A stretch of 64,000 nucleotides of DNA from Collinsella sp. (GCA_019419525.1 DXZU01000004.1:1-64000), one strand, 5' to 3'; counted from the first letter of the stretch, positions 1 to 8,482 are shown. The notes: generated by a model not told the origin, from the letters alone. A program made the numbers and translations.

Positions 1-516
1 GCCGCGCGGCAAGGAGATATATTGCCAGACCGGAGGGGCGCCGGGGGCGGGAATCGCGCACTCCATATTTTGTTCACAAATGAATAGGTCCCTCAGTCAC
101 GTCACTGAGGTTATAACTGAAGCATCAGCTTCTGATATTGGCGGTGACCAGCTGGTTTATAGATGTTGAGGCATCGGTCATCTCTGGAGCGCCACTTTAC
201 TCCAAAAGCATCGGTTATTTGTTTCCCGTCGGTAAAAGGCAGGTTTTGTTCGCCAAGCGTTCCTATATATAGAAGTTCGGGTTCGAACCGTGCATCGGTA
301 ACAAAAAAGCGACCAGCCGGAGCCGATCGCTTTCTATTCTATGCTGGAGCATCCAGAGGGGTTCTTCCGAACTCATTTTCTCGCTGCCATTCATGCTTTC
401 GAAGCATCTTTCTACAGCCCTCGTTGTCTATCCTCGTATCTCACAGGTCTTCCGGAAATTCACAAGCAGTCTTAGGGTCAATTTAGTTCTGCTTTCAGAG
501 ACTTGTTTGAGAGTTT
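1..516. other. Non-coding stretch with decayed repeat and hairpin
   Basis: No convincing gene is visible. There is a short palindrome CCTCAGT-CACGTC-ACTGAGG at 92-111. From about 276 to 376 the sequence resembles the 3' flank of the tRNA-Lys gene at 1439-1537 (see the repeat entry). Open frames here are short, have no good ribosome site and no recognisable product. The composition is AT-richer than most of the window, like the adjacent traX gene. Confidence 0.5.
276..376 (-). repeat. Decayed copy of the tRNA-Lys 3' flank
   Basis: On the minus strand this reads a tRNA-like 3' end, then TAGAATAGAAAGCG, a hairpin ending in a T-run, and finally the palindrome GGTTCGAACC. The same order occurs after the real tRNA-Lys (1439-1537). 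Shared blocks on the plus strand include TTCGGGTTCGAACC, AACAAAAAAGCG and CTATTCTATG. It lies on the far side of the TraX gene, so it may be an old duplicated attachment end or a tRNA relict. I see no foldable tRNA here. Confidence 0.5.
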
Positions 517-1314
517 TTAAAGACAGTTCAAAACAATAAGTGAGACACCATAAAGCAGAGCAAGATGAGCCGGATAGAAAATGTAGAAGAAATATTTGAG
601 CTTCAGCCCTCGCTTGCCATTATAAAGATTGATAAGCAGCAACGAAACGACCGCGGCAGCAACATCAGGATTAAATATATTAGCTGTAGCAAACTCAAAT
701 CCGCCGCCAACTATATGACATGACGAAAGGAGCACTGCGCATACTGCAGCAAAGAACATCTTGGCCTTGCTGTCGTGGAATAAATAGAATGCAGCCACAA
801 GCAGAATGCCATACACACCGCCATCTAGTTTAGTGTATTCAGCTGCCAGTGCTGTCAAAACAATCAGAGCAGTTTCTGCGATGTACCTCTTCCATTTTGA
901 AAGGCTTTGTATCTTTTCCAGAATTATCAAGAAGACCAAGCAAAGCAGGAGCTCACACATAACATTTTGTTGCCGAAGGGCAAATAGTTGCCCGGTTTGA
1001 ACGAAATCGTATATGGGCTCCGCAATGATTGCGAAGACAAGCATATTTCGCAGGTACCTCTTTATGTCATGAGTATGCAAAAATCCCTCAACTATCAAAA
1101 AGCAAAATAAGGGAAATGCAATTCTGCCAAGAACATGAAGCACATCCGAAGCCTCGCTTAGAATCGCCCACTGTTCGTCTGATATCTGATTGTACGATGC
1201 GTGAGTCATGATTCCATTGGTCAGGACGATCCTGCTTACATGATCGAGAACCATCGAAATGGCCGCTATTATCTTTAATGTGCTGCCGCTAATTCCGTAT
1301 CTATCTGTTTTCAT
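517..1314 (-). CDS. TraX family membrane protein
   Basis: A polytopic membrane protein of 265 residues. It begins with the typical TraX start, in which a short polar segment leads into a helix carrying a Ser-Met-Val-Leu-Asp-His motif (about residues 17-26). About seven or eight hydrophobic segments follow. The founding member N-acetylates F pilin, but most bacterial homologues are chromosomal, unlinked to conjugation and of unknown substrate. The start is an ATG preceded by AAAGGAAA. No conjugation gene is nearby. The gene is clearly AT-richer than its neighbours and lies between tRNA-Lys and a decayed copy of the tRNA-Lys flank, which suggests acquisition. The family call is good; the function is unknown. 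Confidence 0.8.
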   Translation of the reverse strand: MKTDRYGISGSTLKIIAAISMVLDHVSRIVLTNGIMTHASYNQISDEQWAILSEASDVLHVLGRIAFPLFCFLIVEGFLHTHDIKRYLRNMLVFAIIAEPIYDFVQTGQLFALRQQNVMCELLLCLVFLIILEKIQSLSKWKRYIAETALIVLTALAAEYTKLDGGVYGILLVAAFYLFHDSKAKMFFAAVCAVLLSSCHIVGGGFEFATANIFNPDVAAAVVSLLLINLYNGKRGLKLKYFFYIFYPAHLALLYGVSLIVLNCL

Positions 1315-1332
1315 TTCGTTTTCCTTTCTTTG

Positions 1333-1371
1333 GGTGGGCCGTCAGAGGTTCGGCCTGCTCTGCAGACGGCC
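1333..1371 (-). pseudogene. Internally deleted tRNA-Lys copy
   Basis: The plus-strand segment begins TGGGCCGTCAGAGGTTCG, nearly identical to the 3' end of the tRNA-Lys gene at 1511-1528. It then jumps to CCTGCTCTGC, which matches the D-arm side of the same tRNA, followed by ACGGCC. The anticodon region is missing, so it cannot make a tRNA. It terminates the tRNA-tail repeat that follows tRNA-Lys. Confidence 0.5.
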
Positions 1372-1452
1372 GCTGCGGCGCTTCGCGCCTTGCGCGCTGC
1401 GCTGGCAAACGCTCACGCGTTTACTCAGCTCCGCGCCCTTTCGGGTTCGAAC
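1333..1452 (-). repeat. tRNA-tail repeat element, copy 1
   Basis: Downstream of tRNA-Lys and its terminator, on the minus strand, there is a T-arm-like palindrome (GGGTTCGAACCCGAAAGGG), several GC-rich hairpins, and a partial copy of the tRNA 3' end. The same order is found after tRNA-Gly at 12819-13089. Matching pieces include CGAACCCGA-AGGG, AAACGCG-AGCGTTT and GCAAGG with flanking hairpins. It does not encode a protein that I can support. Confidence 0.55.
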
Positions 1453-1466
1453 CCATGTCGCGGCAA

Positions 1467-1499
1467 CAAAAAAGCGGCCGGCATCCGCCAGTCGCTTTT
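1467..1499 (-). terminator. Terminator of tRNA-Lys
   Basis: On the minus strand AGCGACTGGC pairs with GCCGGCCGCT (two wobbles) and is followed by TTTTTT. It starts 9 nt after the tRNA CCA end. Confidence 0.7.
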
Positions 1500-1507
1500 C
1501 TATTCTA

Positions 1508-1583
1508 TGGTGGGCCGTCAGGGGTTCGAACCCTGGACCTTGGGATTAAAAGTCCCCTGCTCTGCCAGCTGAGCTAACGGCCC
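1508..1583 (-). tRNA. tRNA-Lys (anticodon TTT)
   Basis: A 76-nt cloverleaf including an encoded CCA. The acceptor GGGCCGT pairs with ACGGCCC. The D-arm TAGCTCAGCTGGCAGA, the anticodon loop CTTTTAA and the T-arm GGTTCGAACC are all present. It has its own promoter, which overlaps the end of the upstream aminopeptidase gene, and its own terminator. Confidence 0.95.
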
Positions 1584-1592
1584 GCGGGTGGC

Positions 1593-1621
1593 ATTGTACC
1601 ACGGTCTGGGGCTATTCCCAA
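1593..1621 (-). promoter_or_regulatory. Promoter of tRNA-Lys
   Basis: On the minus strand, TTGGGA, a 17-nt spacer, then TACAAT, ending about 10 nt before the mature tRNA 5' end. The -35 box lies inside the last codons of the aminopeptidase gene, whose stop is at 1612. Confidence 0.65.
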
Positions 1622-2892
1622 CTCCATTGGCCGTTCTGGAAAATCACAACTTCACGTCCATCAGGCGTAATGCCCGTAATATCGATATCGTCCGTGCCGA
1701 TCATAAAATCGACGTGCGTGCTCGAGACGTTAACGCCATGCTCCAGGAGCTCCTCCTTGGACATGTCATACCCACCCTCGATGCATTCGGGGAAACCGAC
1801 ACCCAGCGCGAGATGGCAGCTAGCGTTCTCATCATAGAGCGTGTCATAGAATAGAACGCCACTTTCACGGATCGGCGTGTTCTTGGAGATAAGCGCGACC
1901 TCACCCAGATGAGCGGCACCTTCATCGGTGTCAATAATGCTCGCAAGCGTCGCCTTACCCACGCGGGCATCGTAGTCCACTACGCGGCCCGCCTCGAACT
2001 TAATCCAAAAATCGTCAACCTTGTTACCGTGGTGAATGAGCGGCATAGCCGAATACACGATACCGTCGGCACGCATACGATCAGGCGAGGTGAAGACTTC
2101 CTCGGTGGGAATGTTGGGGAAGAAGGGGTGCCCATCGGGCGTCTTGCCCTTGCCGCCGGCCCACTCGTGACCTTTCGTCATGCCAATCGTCAGATCGGTT
2201 CCATTTGCCGAGGTGTAATGCAGGTAGTCGAAACGATTGTCGTTCAGGAAACGCAGGTTCTTTTCGAATGCGGCGTCATGGAGTTCCCAGTCGCTCTCCG
2301 GGTCCTGGCCATCGGCGCGAGCGGTGTGCAGAATCGCATTCCACAGCTTATAGATTGCAACCTCATCGGCGTCTCCCGGGAACACCTCGCGCGCCCAGGC
2401 AACGACCGGCGCGCCGGCGATGCACCACGGGTTGATGTTGTAGTCCAGTCCGCGGCGGAAGACCTTGCACTGCGTGTTCCTTGCCTTAGAAGCTGCAGCA
2501 GGCTTAGCGGGATCGATGCCCTTAAGGGCGGCAGGGTCCGCACCCTCGATAAAGATAAAGCAGGCACCATCCTGGGCCAGGGAATCAAGCTGCAGGCGCT
2601 TCCACTCGGGCGTCTGCTCAAAATAGCTTTTCTCGACATGCTCGTACGTGAGCCTCGTCACGGCGTCATCGGCCCAAATGACCGTCACGTGGCCGGCGCC
2701 GGCAGTATAGGCCTCCGCGACCACCACGCGCGCAAACGGCGCGCACTCAACCGGAGACTGAACGACGACTTCCTGGCCGGGCTTAACGTTTACGCCCTTG
2801 CGGACAACCAGGCGCGCATAGTTTTTAATCTTGGGCTCCAGGGACTTCATACCCTCCAGGGTCTCTTCGACCGTCAGGGCAGCTCGAATCAT
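1612..2892 (-). CDS. M29 family metallo-aminopeptidase
   Basis: 426 residues, the usual size for aminopeptidase T/AmpS-type enzymes that remove N-terminal amino acids in the cytoplasm. Family features are the N-terminal NYARLVVRKGVNVKPGQ segment, the ADD segment near residue 75, the GMTKGHEWAGG segment, the NIPTEEVFTSPD stretch carrying the metal-ligand Glu, and the C-terminal HVDFMIGTDDIDI block. I chose the second in-frame ATG because GGAG lies 6 nt before it; the first ATG at 2904 has no ribosome site. A terminator of the upstream gene separates it from 2982, so it is probably transcribed alone. Confidence 0.9.
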   Translation of the reverse strand: MIRAALTVEETLEGMKSLEPKIKNYARLVVRKGVNVKPGQEVVVQSPVECAPFARVVVAEAYTAGAGHVTVIWADDAVTRLTYEHVEKSYFEQTPEWKRLQLDSLAQDGACFIFIEGADPAALKGIDPAKPAAASKARNTQCKVFRRGLDYNINPWCIAGAPVVAWAREVFPGDADEVAIYKLWNAILHTARADGQDPESDWELHDAAFEKNLRFLNDNRFDYLHYTSANGTDLTIGMTKGHEWAGGKGKTPDGHPFFPNIPTEEVFTSPDRMRADGIVYSAMPLIHHGNKVDDFWIKFEAGRVVDYDARVGKATLASIIDTDEGAAHLGEVALISKNTPIRESGVLFYDTLYDENASCHLALGVGFPECIEGGYDMSKEELLEHGVNVSSTHVDFMIGTDDIDITGITPDGREVVIFQNGQWSWE

Positions 2893-2920
2893 GTGCCACT
2901 CCATCTATCTATAGAACAGT

Positions 2921-2951
2921 AAAAAGGCGCGCCGCAAAAACGACGCGCCTT
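2921..2951 (-). terminator. Terminator after the 2982-3557 gene
   Basis: On the minus strand AAGGCGCG pairs with CGCGCCTT, followed by a T-run. It probably ends the purC-hypothetical unit. Confidence 0.75.
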
Positions 2952-2981
2952 ATATCTTAGCGATAAGTATGTATGCAAACG

Positions 2982-3557
2982 CTACTTCTTCTTGGAGTCC
3001 TTCTTGTCCTCCTCGGCAGCTGCGCGCTCGATAAGAGCGTTGAGCTTGTTCTCGGACATGCCCTCGGCCTGCGCGCGGTACATGTTGCGCAAGGGACGAA
3101 TACGAGCGAAGTCGTAGATAAAGTCACCTAGGATGATGACATAGGACAAAACGATGCCGACCATCTGGACAGGACTGGACACCATGCCAGCGGGAGCGAA
3201 GTACAGCGAGGCCCAAATTGCCACGACGAGCACCATGCCAATGGCGAGCACAATCCACCAGATGCGACGGCGCTTGGTGTAGTCCTCGTCCTGCTTGAGG
3301 AGGATATTCGACACCGTATAGATGCGGTCCTCCTTGGCGCGCTGCTTAGCCTTGCGGGCGCGCTTCTCCTCTTTAGAGAGGCCCTCGAGGTTCTCGCCCT
3401 TCTCGAGCTCTTTGCGGCGTGCCTTAGACGAAGCCGGCACGACGCGAACGGAGCTCGCTGCTTGGCGGGCGGGCTTAGCAGATGCGGCAGACTTGCGCGC
3501 AACCCCGGTAACTTCGTGGGATTGCGTGCGCTTGTTCGTGGCGCTACGGGTACTCAC
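2982..3557 (-). CDS. Hypothetical two-helix membrane protein
   Basis: 191 residues. The first about 90 are hydrophilic and very basic, with a Lys/Arg/Glu-rich stretch (about 45-78). Two hydrophobic helices follow (about 100-122 and 128-147), then a charged C-terminal tail ending in lysines. The GTG start directly follows the purC stop codon (TAAGTG), and AGGAG lies 9 nt upstream inside purC, so the two genes are translationally coupled. I do not recognise a named family. Coupling to purC need not imply a purine role. Confidence 0.75.
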   Translation of the reverse strand: MSTRSATNKRTQSHEVTGVARKSAASAKPARQAASSVRVVPASSKARRKELEKGENLEGLSKEEKRARKAKQRAKEDRIYTVSNILLKQDEDYTKRRRIWWIVLAIGMVLVVAIWASLYFAPAGMVSSPVQMVGIVLSYVIILGDFIYDFARIRPLRNMYRAQAEGMSENKLNALIERAAAEEDKKDSKKK

Positions 3558-4445
3558 TTATGCGTTCTCCTTCATGCTTGTGAACTGGGAGCCCGTGATG
3601 ATCTGGAAGGCCTCGCGATAGCGCTCGGACGTGCCATCGATGACCTCGGCGGGCAGGTGCGGGGTCTCCCCCGTCATATCCCAGTTGGCCTTGAGCCAAT
3701 TGCGGACGAATTGCTTGTCGTAGCTAGGCTGGATCTTGCCCTCCTCGTAGCTGGCAGCAGGCCAGAAACGGCTGGAGTCGGGCGTGAGGCACTCGTCGAT
3801 CAGCGTGACCTTGCCATCGATGACACCAAACTCGAACTTGGTGTCGGCAATGATGATGCCACGGGTCGCGGCGTACTCGGCAGCGGCCTTGTAGATCTTG
3901 AGGGAAAGGTCACGAATCTGCGTGGCGATGTCCTCGCCCACGATCTCGCAGCAACGCTCGAACGAGATGTTCTCGTCGTGGTCACCGATCTCGGCCTTCG
4001 TGGACGGCGTGAACAACGGCTCGGGAAGCTTGGAAGCCTCGGTCAGGCCCTCAGGCAGCTGGATGCCGCAGACGGTGCCGTTCTCGTCGTAGGTCTTCTT
4101 GCCCGAACCGGTCAGATAGCCGCGGACGATGCACTCGATAGGAATCGTCTGGGCCTTCTTAACCAGCATGGCGCGGCCAGCGAGGTAGTCACGATACTCA
4201 GCAAACTCCTCGGGGAAATCCGCCGGGTCGATGGAAACGAGATGGTTGGGAACGATGTCGGCAAACTTATCGAACCAGAATGCCGAGATGCGATTGAGCA
4301 CCTCTCCCTTAAACGGAATCTCGTCGGGAAGAATGAAGTCGAACGCAGAAATGCGGTCGGTGGCGGCCATCAGCAGGTTTTCACCGGCATCGTAAATATC
4401 ACGAACCTTGCCACGGGAATCCGGACGACGCTCCATCGTTGTCAC
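3558..4445 (-). CDS. purC: SAICAR synthetase (PurC)
   Basis: Phosphoribosylaminoimidazole-succinocarboxamide synthase, which joins CAIR and aspartate using ATP in purine synthesis. Hallmarks are GKVRDIYD near the N-terminus, the RISAFDF segment, IECIVRGYLTGSGKKTYD and the substrate-binding DECLTPDSSRFW. About 295 residues, the longer PurC form that carries extra segments. I prefer the GTG at 4445, which has AAGGAG 8 nt upstream; the earlier GTG at 4454 overlaps that ribosome site. The other purine genes here (purB, purA, purD) are not adjacent. Confidence 0.95.
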   Translation of the reverse strand: MTTMERRPDSRGKVRDIYDAGENLLMAATDRISAFDFILPDEIPFKGEVLNRISAFWFDKFADIVPNHLVSIDPADFPEEFAEYRDYLAGRAMLVKKAQTIPIECIVRGYLTGSGKKTYDENGTVCGIQLPEGLTEASKLPEPLFTPSTKAEIGDHDENISFERCCEIVGEDIATQIRDLSLKIYKAAAEYAATRGIIIADTKFEFGVIDGKVTLIDECLTPDSSRFWPAASYEEGKIQPSYDKQFVRNWLKANWDMTGETPHLPAEVIDGTSERYREAFQIITGSQFTSMKENA

Positions 4446-4554
4446 GTGAGTCACTCCTTACCTAAATACGACAGAAATGCGGGTTCTTTCCCGCATGTTT
4501 TCGCAAACTCGGAGCGGCAGGGACGCGGCCCCTCCTTCACCGAATAGCGAAAAG

Positions 4555-6120
4555 CTAGTGCTCCATTGTAGTAGATGCCGCGTCCGCCGTGTGCTCGCGG
4601 GGCAGATGAATTGTAAAAGTCGTACCCTTTCCAAGCTCCGACTCCACGGATATGTAGCCATGGTGACGCTCGACGATCTGCTTGGTCACGGCGAGGCCGA
4701 CGCCCAGGCCGCCAGCTTCGCGGGCGCGGCTGGCATCGGCGCGCCAAAACCGCCCGAAAATGCGCGACAGATCGTCCTTGGCAATACCGATGCCGGTATC
4801 AGAAACGGCAATGCTGACGTGCCTGCGGTCACTGAGCACCGACACCACGACCCAACCGCCCTCGGGGGTGTAGCGCATGGCGTTGCTCATGAGGTTGATA
4901 ACACATTGCGTGATCATGTCGGGATCGGCCTCGACGACATCGTCGTGCCCTTGGGTTTCATCTGCAAAGCGAAGACGAAGGTCACGGTCGGCAAACAGAC
5001 GCTCCTGGCCGTTCACAATCGATCGCACGAACGGAACCATGTCCACCGGTTCTAGATTGAGCGGAGCCGTGCTGTTTTCCATACGCGATAGGTCGAGCAT
5101 CTGCTGCACCAGACGAGCCAGGCGACGCGTCTCGGAAGCAACGGTCTCCAAATGCTCATCGTCGGTGGGATACACGCCATCCTGCATGGCCTCGACCGTT
5201 GCGAGCATGGCCATAAGCGGCGTGCGAAGCTCGTGTGCAACGTCTGAGGTCAGGCGCTTCTCGTGTTTCATATCCTTCTCGAGCGAGGTGGCCATCTCAT
5301 CGAAGGTCTCACCCAGCTGATCGATCTCGTCATCACCGCGCAGCCCCGTGCGAGCCGACAGGTCGCCGTCACGGATTTGCTTTGCGGTACTGGTGATGCG
5401 ATGAATCGGTTTGGTGAGCATGCGCGACACGAGCGATCCGATAACGACCGAAATGCAGATTGCAACAACCGCGGCGAGGGCCATGGCGTTAAAGGTCTTC
5501 TCCCTAAACGCAGAGTCCGCCTTGGTGAGCAGAGCGTCGGAGCCGATGGCCCACAGCTTTACCTGTCCGACATGCTCGCCGGAAGACGTTACAATCTCGA
5601 CGTTAGCAACGCTATCGGAGTCGGTTGGAGCAGACGAGACCGGGCTATGCGATGCCCTCTTGCCGCTCGTGTCGTCGGTCGTAGCCTGGTTTTCGCGTAC
5701 ATCGGCGGTGGCGCTTGCCGAGGGCCAGGAATCGTCATAAACGATCACACCCTTTTTATTGACGACCTGCATGCCCAGATCGTCGGAAACCAAACTCGAC
5801 GTTGCGACCGTGCGCAGTTCTCCCGCGGTCCAAGAGCCGTTTTCCTCATATGAGGTCGCCAACTTCTCGGCAGCGGAATTTGCGATTTCGACGATATTGG
5901 AGCGTGTGTAATCCGAAAAGACCGTGCCCCACACAACAGAGACAACGCCCACCAGCACCAATACCGTCATGAGCGATGTCAGAGCAAAAGCAAGTGCCAT
6001 GCGCGAGGGATAGCTCATCGTTGGCCGTGAATCGGAACGAGGCGTGTTCCAACTAGCCTTGGAACCCGCCTCGCTCTCCTGCTTGTGCTTTTGTCCGATT
6101 TCAAAGCGCGCAGGTGTCAT
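4555..6120 (-). CDS. Two-component sensor histidine kinase
   Basis: 521 residues in the order TM1 (about 41-68), extracytoplasmic sensor region (about 69-210), TM2 (about 211-233), HAMP (about 234-286), HisKA with the phospho-acceptor His296 in VAHELRTPL, and an ATPase domain with N-box Asn413, G1 DTGIGIA (441-447) and G2 GLGVGL. The sensor region contains a Ser/Thr-rich acidic loop (about 133-170) that I cannot assign to a known fold. It follows the response-regulator gene by 11 nt, so they form one operon. Met35 could be an alternative start, leaving a shorter cytoplasmic leader. The stimulus is unknown. Confidence 0.93.
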   Translation of the reverse strand: MTPARFEIGQKHKQESEAGSKASWNTPRSDSRPTMSYPSRMALAFALTSLMTVLVLVGVVSVVWGTVFSDYTRSNIVEIANSAAEKLATSYEENGSWTAGELRTVATSSLVSDDLGMQVVNKKGVIVYDDSWPSASATADVRENQATTDDTSGKRASHSPVSSAPTDSDSVANVEIVTSSGEHVGQVKLWAIGSDALLTKADSAFREKTFNAMALAAVVAICISVVIGSLVSRMLTKPIHRITSTAKQIRDGDLSARTGLRGDDEIDQLGETFDEMATSLEKDMKHEKRLTSDVAHELRTPLMAMLATVEAMQDGVYPTDDEHLETVASETRRLARLVQQMLDLSRMENSTAPLNLEPVDMVPFVRSIVNGQERLFADRDLRLRFADETQGHDDVVEADPDMITQCVINLMSNAMRYTPEGGWVVVSVLSDRRHVSIAVSDTGIGIAKDDLSRIFGRFWRADASRAREAGGLGVGLAVTKQIVERHHGYISVESELGKGTTFTIHLPREHTADAASTTMEH

Positions 6121-6131
6121 ATGTGATTTCC

Positions 6132-6854
6132 CTATTTCTCGTCCGACTTATCGGTCTTGGCCGGAGCCTCGAAGCGATAGCCGACACCATGGACGGTGTA
6201 GAGCCACTTGGGCTTCTTGGGATCATCGCCCAGCTTGGCGCGAAGATTCTTCACGTGGCTATCGATGGTGCGCTCATAGCCCTCAAAGTCATACCCGAGC
6301 ACTTTCTCGACCAGCTCCATGCGGTTATACACACGGCCGGGATGGCGGGCAAGCGTGGTGAGCAGCTTGAACTCGGAAGCCGTCAGATCGACTTCCTTGC
6401 CCTCGACCAAGATCTTGTGGCCCGAGATATCGATGACCAGATCGCCGAAGTCGAGTACCTCGACGGCGGGCTCGTCGGCCTGATGGGCACGGCGGAACAG
6501 AGCGCGAACGCGGGCGACGAGCTCGCGCGGCGAGAACGGCTTAATCAGATAGTCGTCGGCGCCGAGCTCAAGACCGATAATACGGTCCTCGATCTCGCCC
6601 TTAGCCGTCAGCATGATGATGGGGACATCCGAGGTATCGCGAATGGTGCGGCAAACGCGCTCGCCGGGGATCTTGGGGAGCATAAGGTCGAGCACGACCA
6701 GGTCGAACTGATGCTTCTCGAACTCCTCGATCGCGGACTGGCCATCGCCGACGCCCACAACCCAGTAGCCTTCGCGCTCGAGATAGGCAGCGACGGCGTC
6801 ACGGATTGCCTTCTCATCCTCGACCAGCAGAATCTTTTTTGCATCTGAAGCCAT
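6132..6854 (-). CDS. OmpR-family response regulator
   Basis: 240 residues. The receiver domain (about 6-120) has the acidic pocket Glu12/Asp13, phospho-acceptor Asp56 in VVLDLMLP and Lys105 in IKPF. A winged-helix DNA-binding domain (about 135-235) contains LTASEFKLL and the recognition-helix region RTIDSHVKNLRAKLG. It is the first gene of the operon with the histidine kinase and is presumably phosphorylated by it. The ATG at 6854 is chosen because the protein begins in register with receiver domains there; the upstream TTG at 6875 would add an unrelated leader. Confidence 0.95.
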   Translation of the reverse strand: MASDAKKILLVEDEKAIRDAVAAYLEREGYWVVGVGDGQSAIEEFEKHQFDLVVLDLMLPKIPGERVCRTIRDTSDVPIIMLTAKGEIEDRIIGLELGADDYLIKPFSPRELVARVRALFRRAHQADEPAVEVLDFGDLVIDISGHKILVEGKEVDLTASEFKLLTTLARHPGRVYNRMELVEKVLGYDFEGYERTIDSHVKNLRAKLGDDPKKPKWLYTVHGVGYRFEAPAKTDKSDEK

Positions 6855-6910
6855 AACACGGCCCCCCTGTCTCAATTAGCTAAGAACAAGCCCATTTTAA
6901 CGCACCTGAG

Positions 6911-6947
6911 CCCGCCAGATGCCGCTATGACGCGGCAGCTCGGCGGG
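6911..6947 (-). other. GC-rich hairpin between two genes
   Basis: CCCGCC and GCCGC on one side pair with GCGGC and GGCGGG on the other, with a 6-nt loop and small mismatches. It lies after the Tat lipoprotein gene and before the response regulator, all on the minus strand. There is no T-run, so it may be a weak terminator or a leader structure. Confidence 0.4.
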
Positions 6948-7007
6948 CGGTACTCACAATTACAACGCGTTTATTCCCCTGTTGGCGCCTTTTTAACCCC
7001 TCTAAGC

Positions 7008-8219
7008 TTAAAGAGAGAATAGGCGTGCAGTGACCGTCTCTGGTATACCCTGGCTGTTGCGCACCGTGGCGTACGTAAGGAATGAGTCCGATTTTCCCGC
7101 CGTAGCTGGATAATCGCCATACTCCAAAGCGCGGTCGGGCGACAGCAGCGAGCCATAGGTCTTGGCAGAGGTGTCGATCAGGAAATGCGACGCCTGTACC
7201 TTAACAAGGTATTTATTCTTCTTGCCAGCCGCACATGCGAGCGGCTCGCGTGACAGGAAGAGGTACGGCCCTCCCTCATTACCGATATACGTGCCCATGT
7301 TGCCCAGGCTGCCCACGCCACTATAGGCCGCCTCGATAGAAAACACGAAGGTATCGCCCATATACACGGCCTCGAAAGGCGAAACTGACGAAGGGAGGAC
7401 CAGCTGGGCACGCTTGGTGTTGTTGCCGTCGGTCAGATCAATTGCCGTTATGCCGTAGTAGACGCCCTCGTCGTTGCGGACACGCGGCGAGATGGTCAAA
7501 ATGCCGTCGCTCGCGCGCGGGGCCGATGCAAAGCGGCCCGTCGATTTCCAAATTGCCTCGGCCTTGGATTCATCAAGCGAGCGACGATAGCAAAACGAAT
7601 CACTACTCGTTTTATTGCCGCCTGCCGAAGGCATTTTATACCAGATAACCGATGACCCAAACGCCGTAAACAGGGGCGGATCATAGTCCTTGCCACCTCG
7701 ATCGAGCTCAACCACGTCGCCAGAGAGCGAAGCGCCCGACAGATTTTGAGCGTAGAGCTTCCACGATGAATTGGCAAAGTTCATCTCAACCCACGCAAAC
7801 ACGCCATCGCCGGCACGGACATCGTAAAATGCATATCCCGTGCCCTCGATAGGGTCCTCGATTAATGTGGTAAGCGAGCCATCGCCCAGGTTGAGCACAC
7901 CGAGCGTGTTGGCATGCAGAGCAGAAGCAGGCGCCATCATCGCGGCGGCGTAGTCGCCATCGCAGTAGTACAGCAGCGTGCCCAGCGGCAGCGTCCACGA
8001 CGCCGCCGGCTCAAGATCGATATCAACAGCTTCGTACTCATCAGTGATCGAGACAATCTTCGAATCGTCCTTGATAACCTGCGGCTCGCCGGCGGCATCG
8101 TCGCTGGTGCCCGTTTTTTTCGAGCAACCGGCAAGCACCGTGGCAGCGCCCGCGGCAGCACCGCCGAGCACAAAGCCACGGCGCGATATTCCATTCTTGA
8201 TGTGGTCGGCGATACCCAT
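7008..8219 (-). CDS. Tat-exported lipoprotein, function unknown
   Basis: 403 residues. The N-terminus has a twin-arginine signal (SRRGFVLGG, residues 12-20) followed by an alanine-rich hydrophobic core and a lipobox LAGC with Cys32, so it is probably folded in the cytoplasm, exported by Tat and lipid-anchored. The rest has recurring short strands with aromatic and Gly turns (for example DGVFAWVEM and GDTFVFSIEA), which suggests a beta-propeller-like fold; this is inference. The ATG shares its A with the TAA stop of the TSCPD gene (TAATG), so translation is coupled. No enzyme motif is recognised. Confidence 0.8.
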   Translation of the reverse strand: MGIADHIKNGISRRGFVLGGAAAGAATVLAGCSKKTGTSDDAAGEPQVIKDDSKIVSITDEYEAVDIDLEPAASWTLPLGTLLYYCDGDYAAAMMAPASALHANTLGVLNLGDGSLTTLIEDPIEGTGYAFYDVRAGDGVFAWVEMNFANSSWKLYAQNLSGASLSGDVVELDRGGKDYDPPLFTAFGSSVIWYKMPSAGGNKTSSDSFCYRRSLDESKAEAIWKSTGRFASAPRASDGILTISPRVRNDEGVYYGITAIDLTDGNNTKRAQLVLPSSVSPFEAVYMGDTFVFSIEAAYSGVGSLGNMGTYIGNEGGPYLFLSREPLACAAGKKNKYLVKVQASHFLIDTSAKTYGSLLSPDRALEYGDYPATAGKSDSFLTYATVRNSQGIPETVTARLFSL

Positions 8220-8482
8220 TAGGCGATCTCGGCGCGAGCGGCCTCGATAGCGCGCGTAAGCTGATCGGCGCAAGAGGTCTTTTTCATACCGCAGGTATTA
8301 CCGGCGAGAACCTCGATTACGCGATCGGCAGGAGCACCCTCGACTAACTTGGAGATTGCCTTGAGATTGCCGTCACAGCCGCCGGTAAACTCAACGCCCA
8401 GCACCTTGCTGCCATCGTCAGAGAGATTGAGGTGAATATTGCGAGAGCATACACCCTGCGGCTTGTAGTCAAAACTAATCAT
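8219..8482 (-). CDS. TSCPD domain protein (TIGR03905 type)
   Basis: 87 residues, the whole protein matching the small TSCPD family: an N-terminal strand pair, the GVEFTGGCDGNLKAI motif (about 29-43) and the C-terminal CGMKKTSCADQL motif (about 64-75). The conserved cysteines resemble those of a C-terminal domain of class II ribonucleotide reductases, but the role of the free-standing protein is unknown. The ATG has AGAGGGG upstream. It is the first gene of a two-gene unit with the Tat lipoprotein. Confidence 0.85.
   Translation of the reverse strand: MISFDYKPQGVCSRNIHLNLSDDGSKVLGVEFTGGCDGNLKAISKLVEGAPADRVIEVLAGNTCGMKKTSCADQLTRAIEAARAEIA

Noticed and set aside
163..486. A 107-codon open frame at the left edge
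   Set aside because: It crosses the decayed tRNA-flank repeat, lacks a ribosome site and has no recognisable product.
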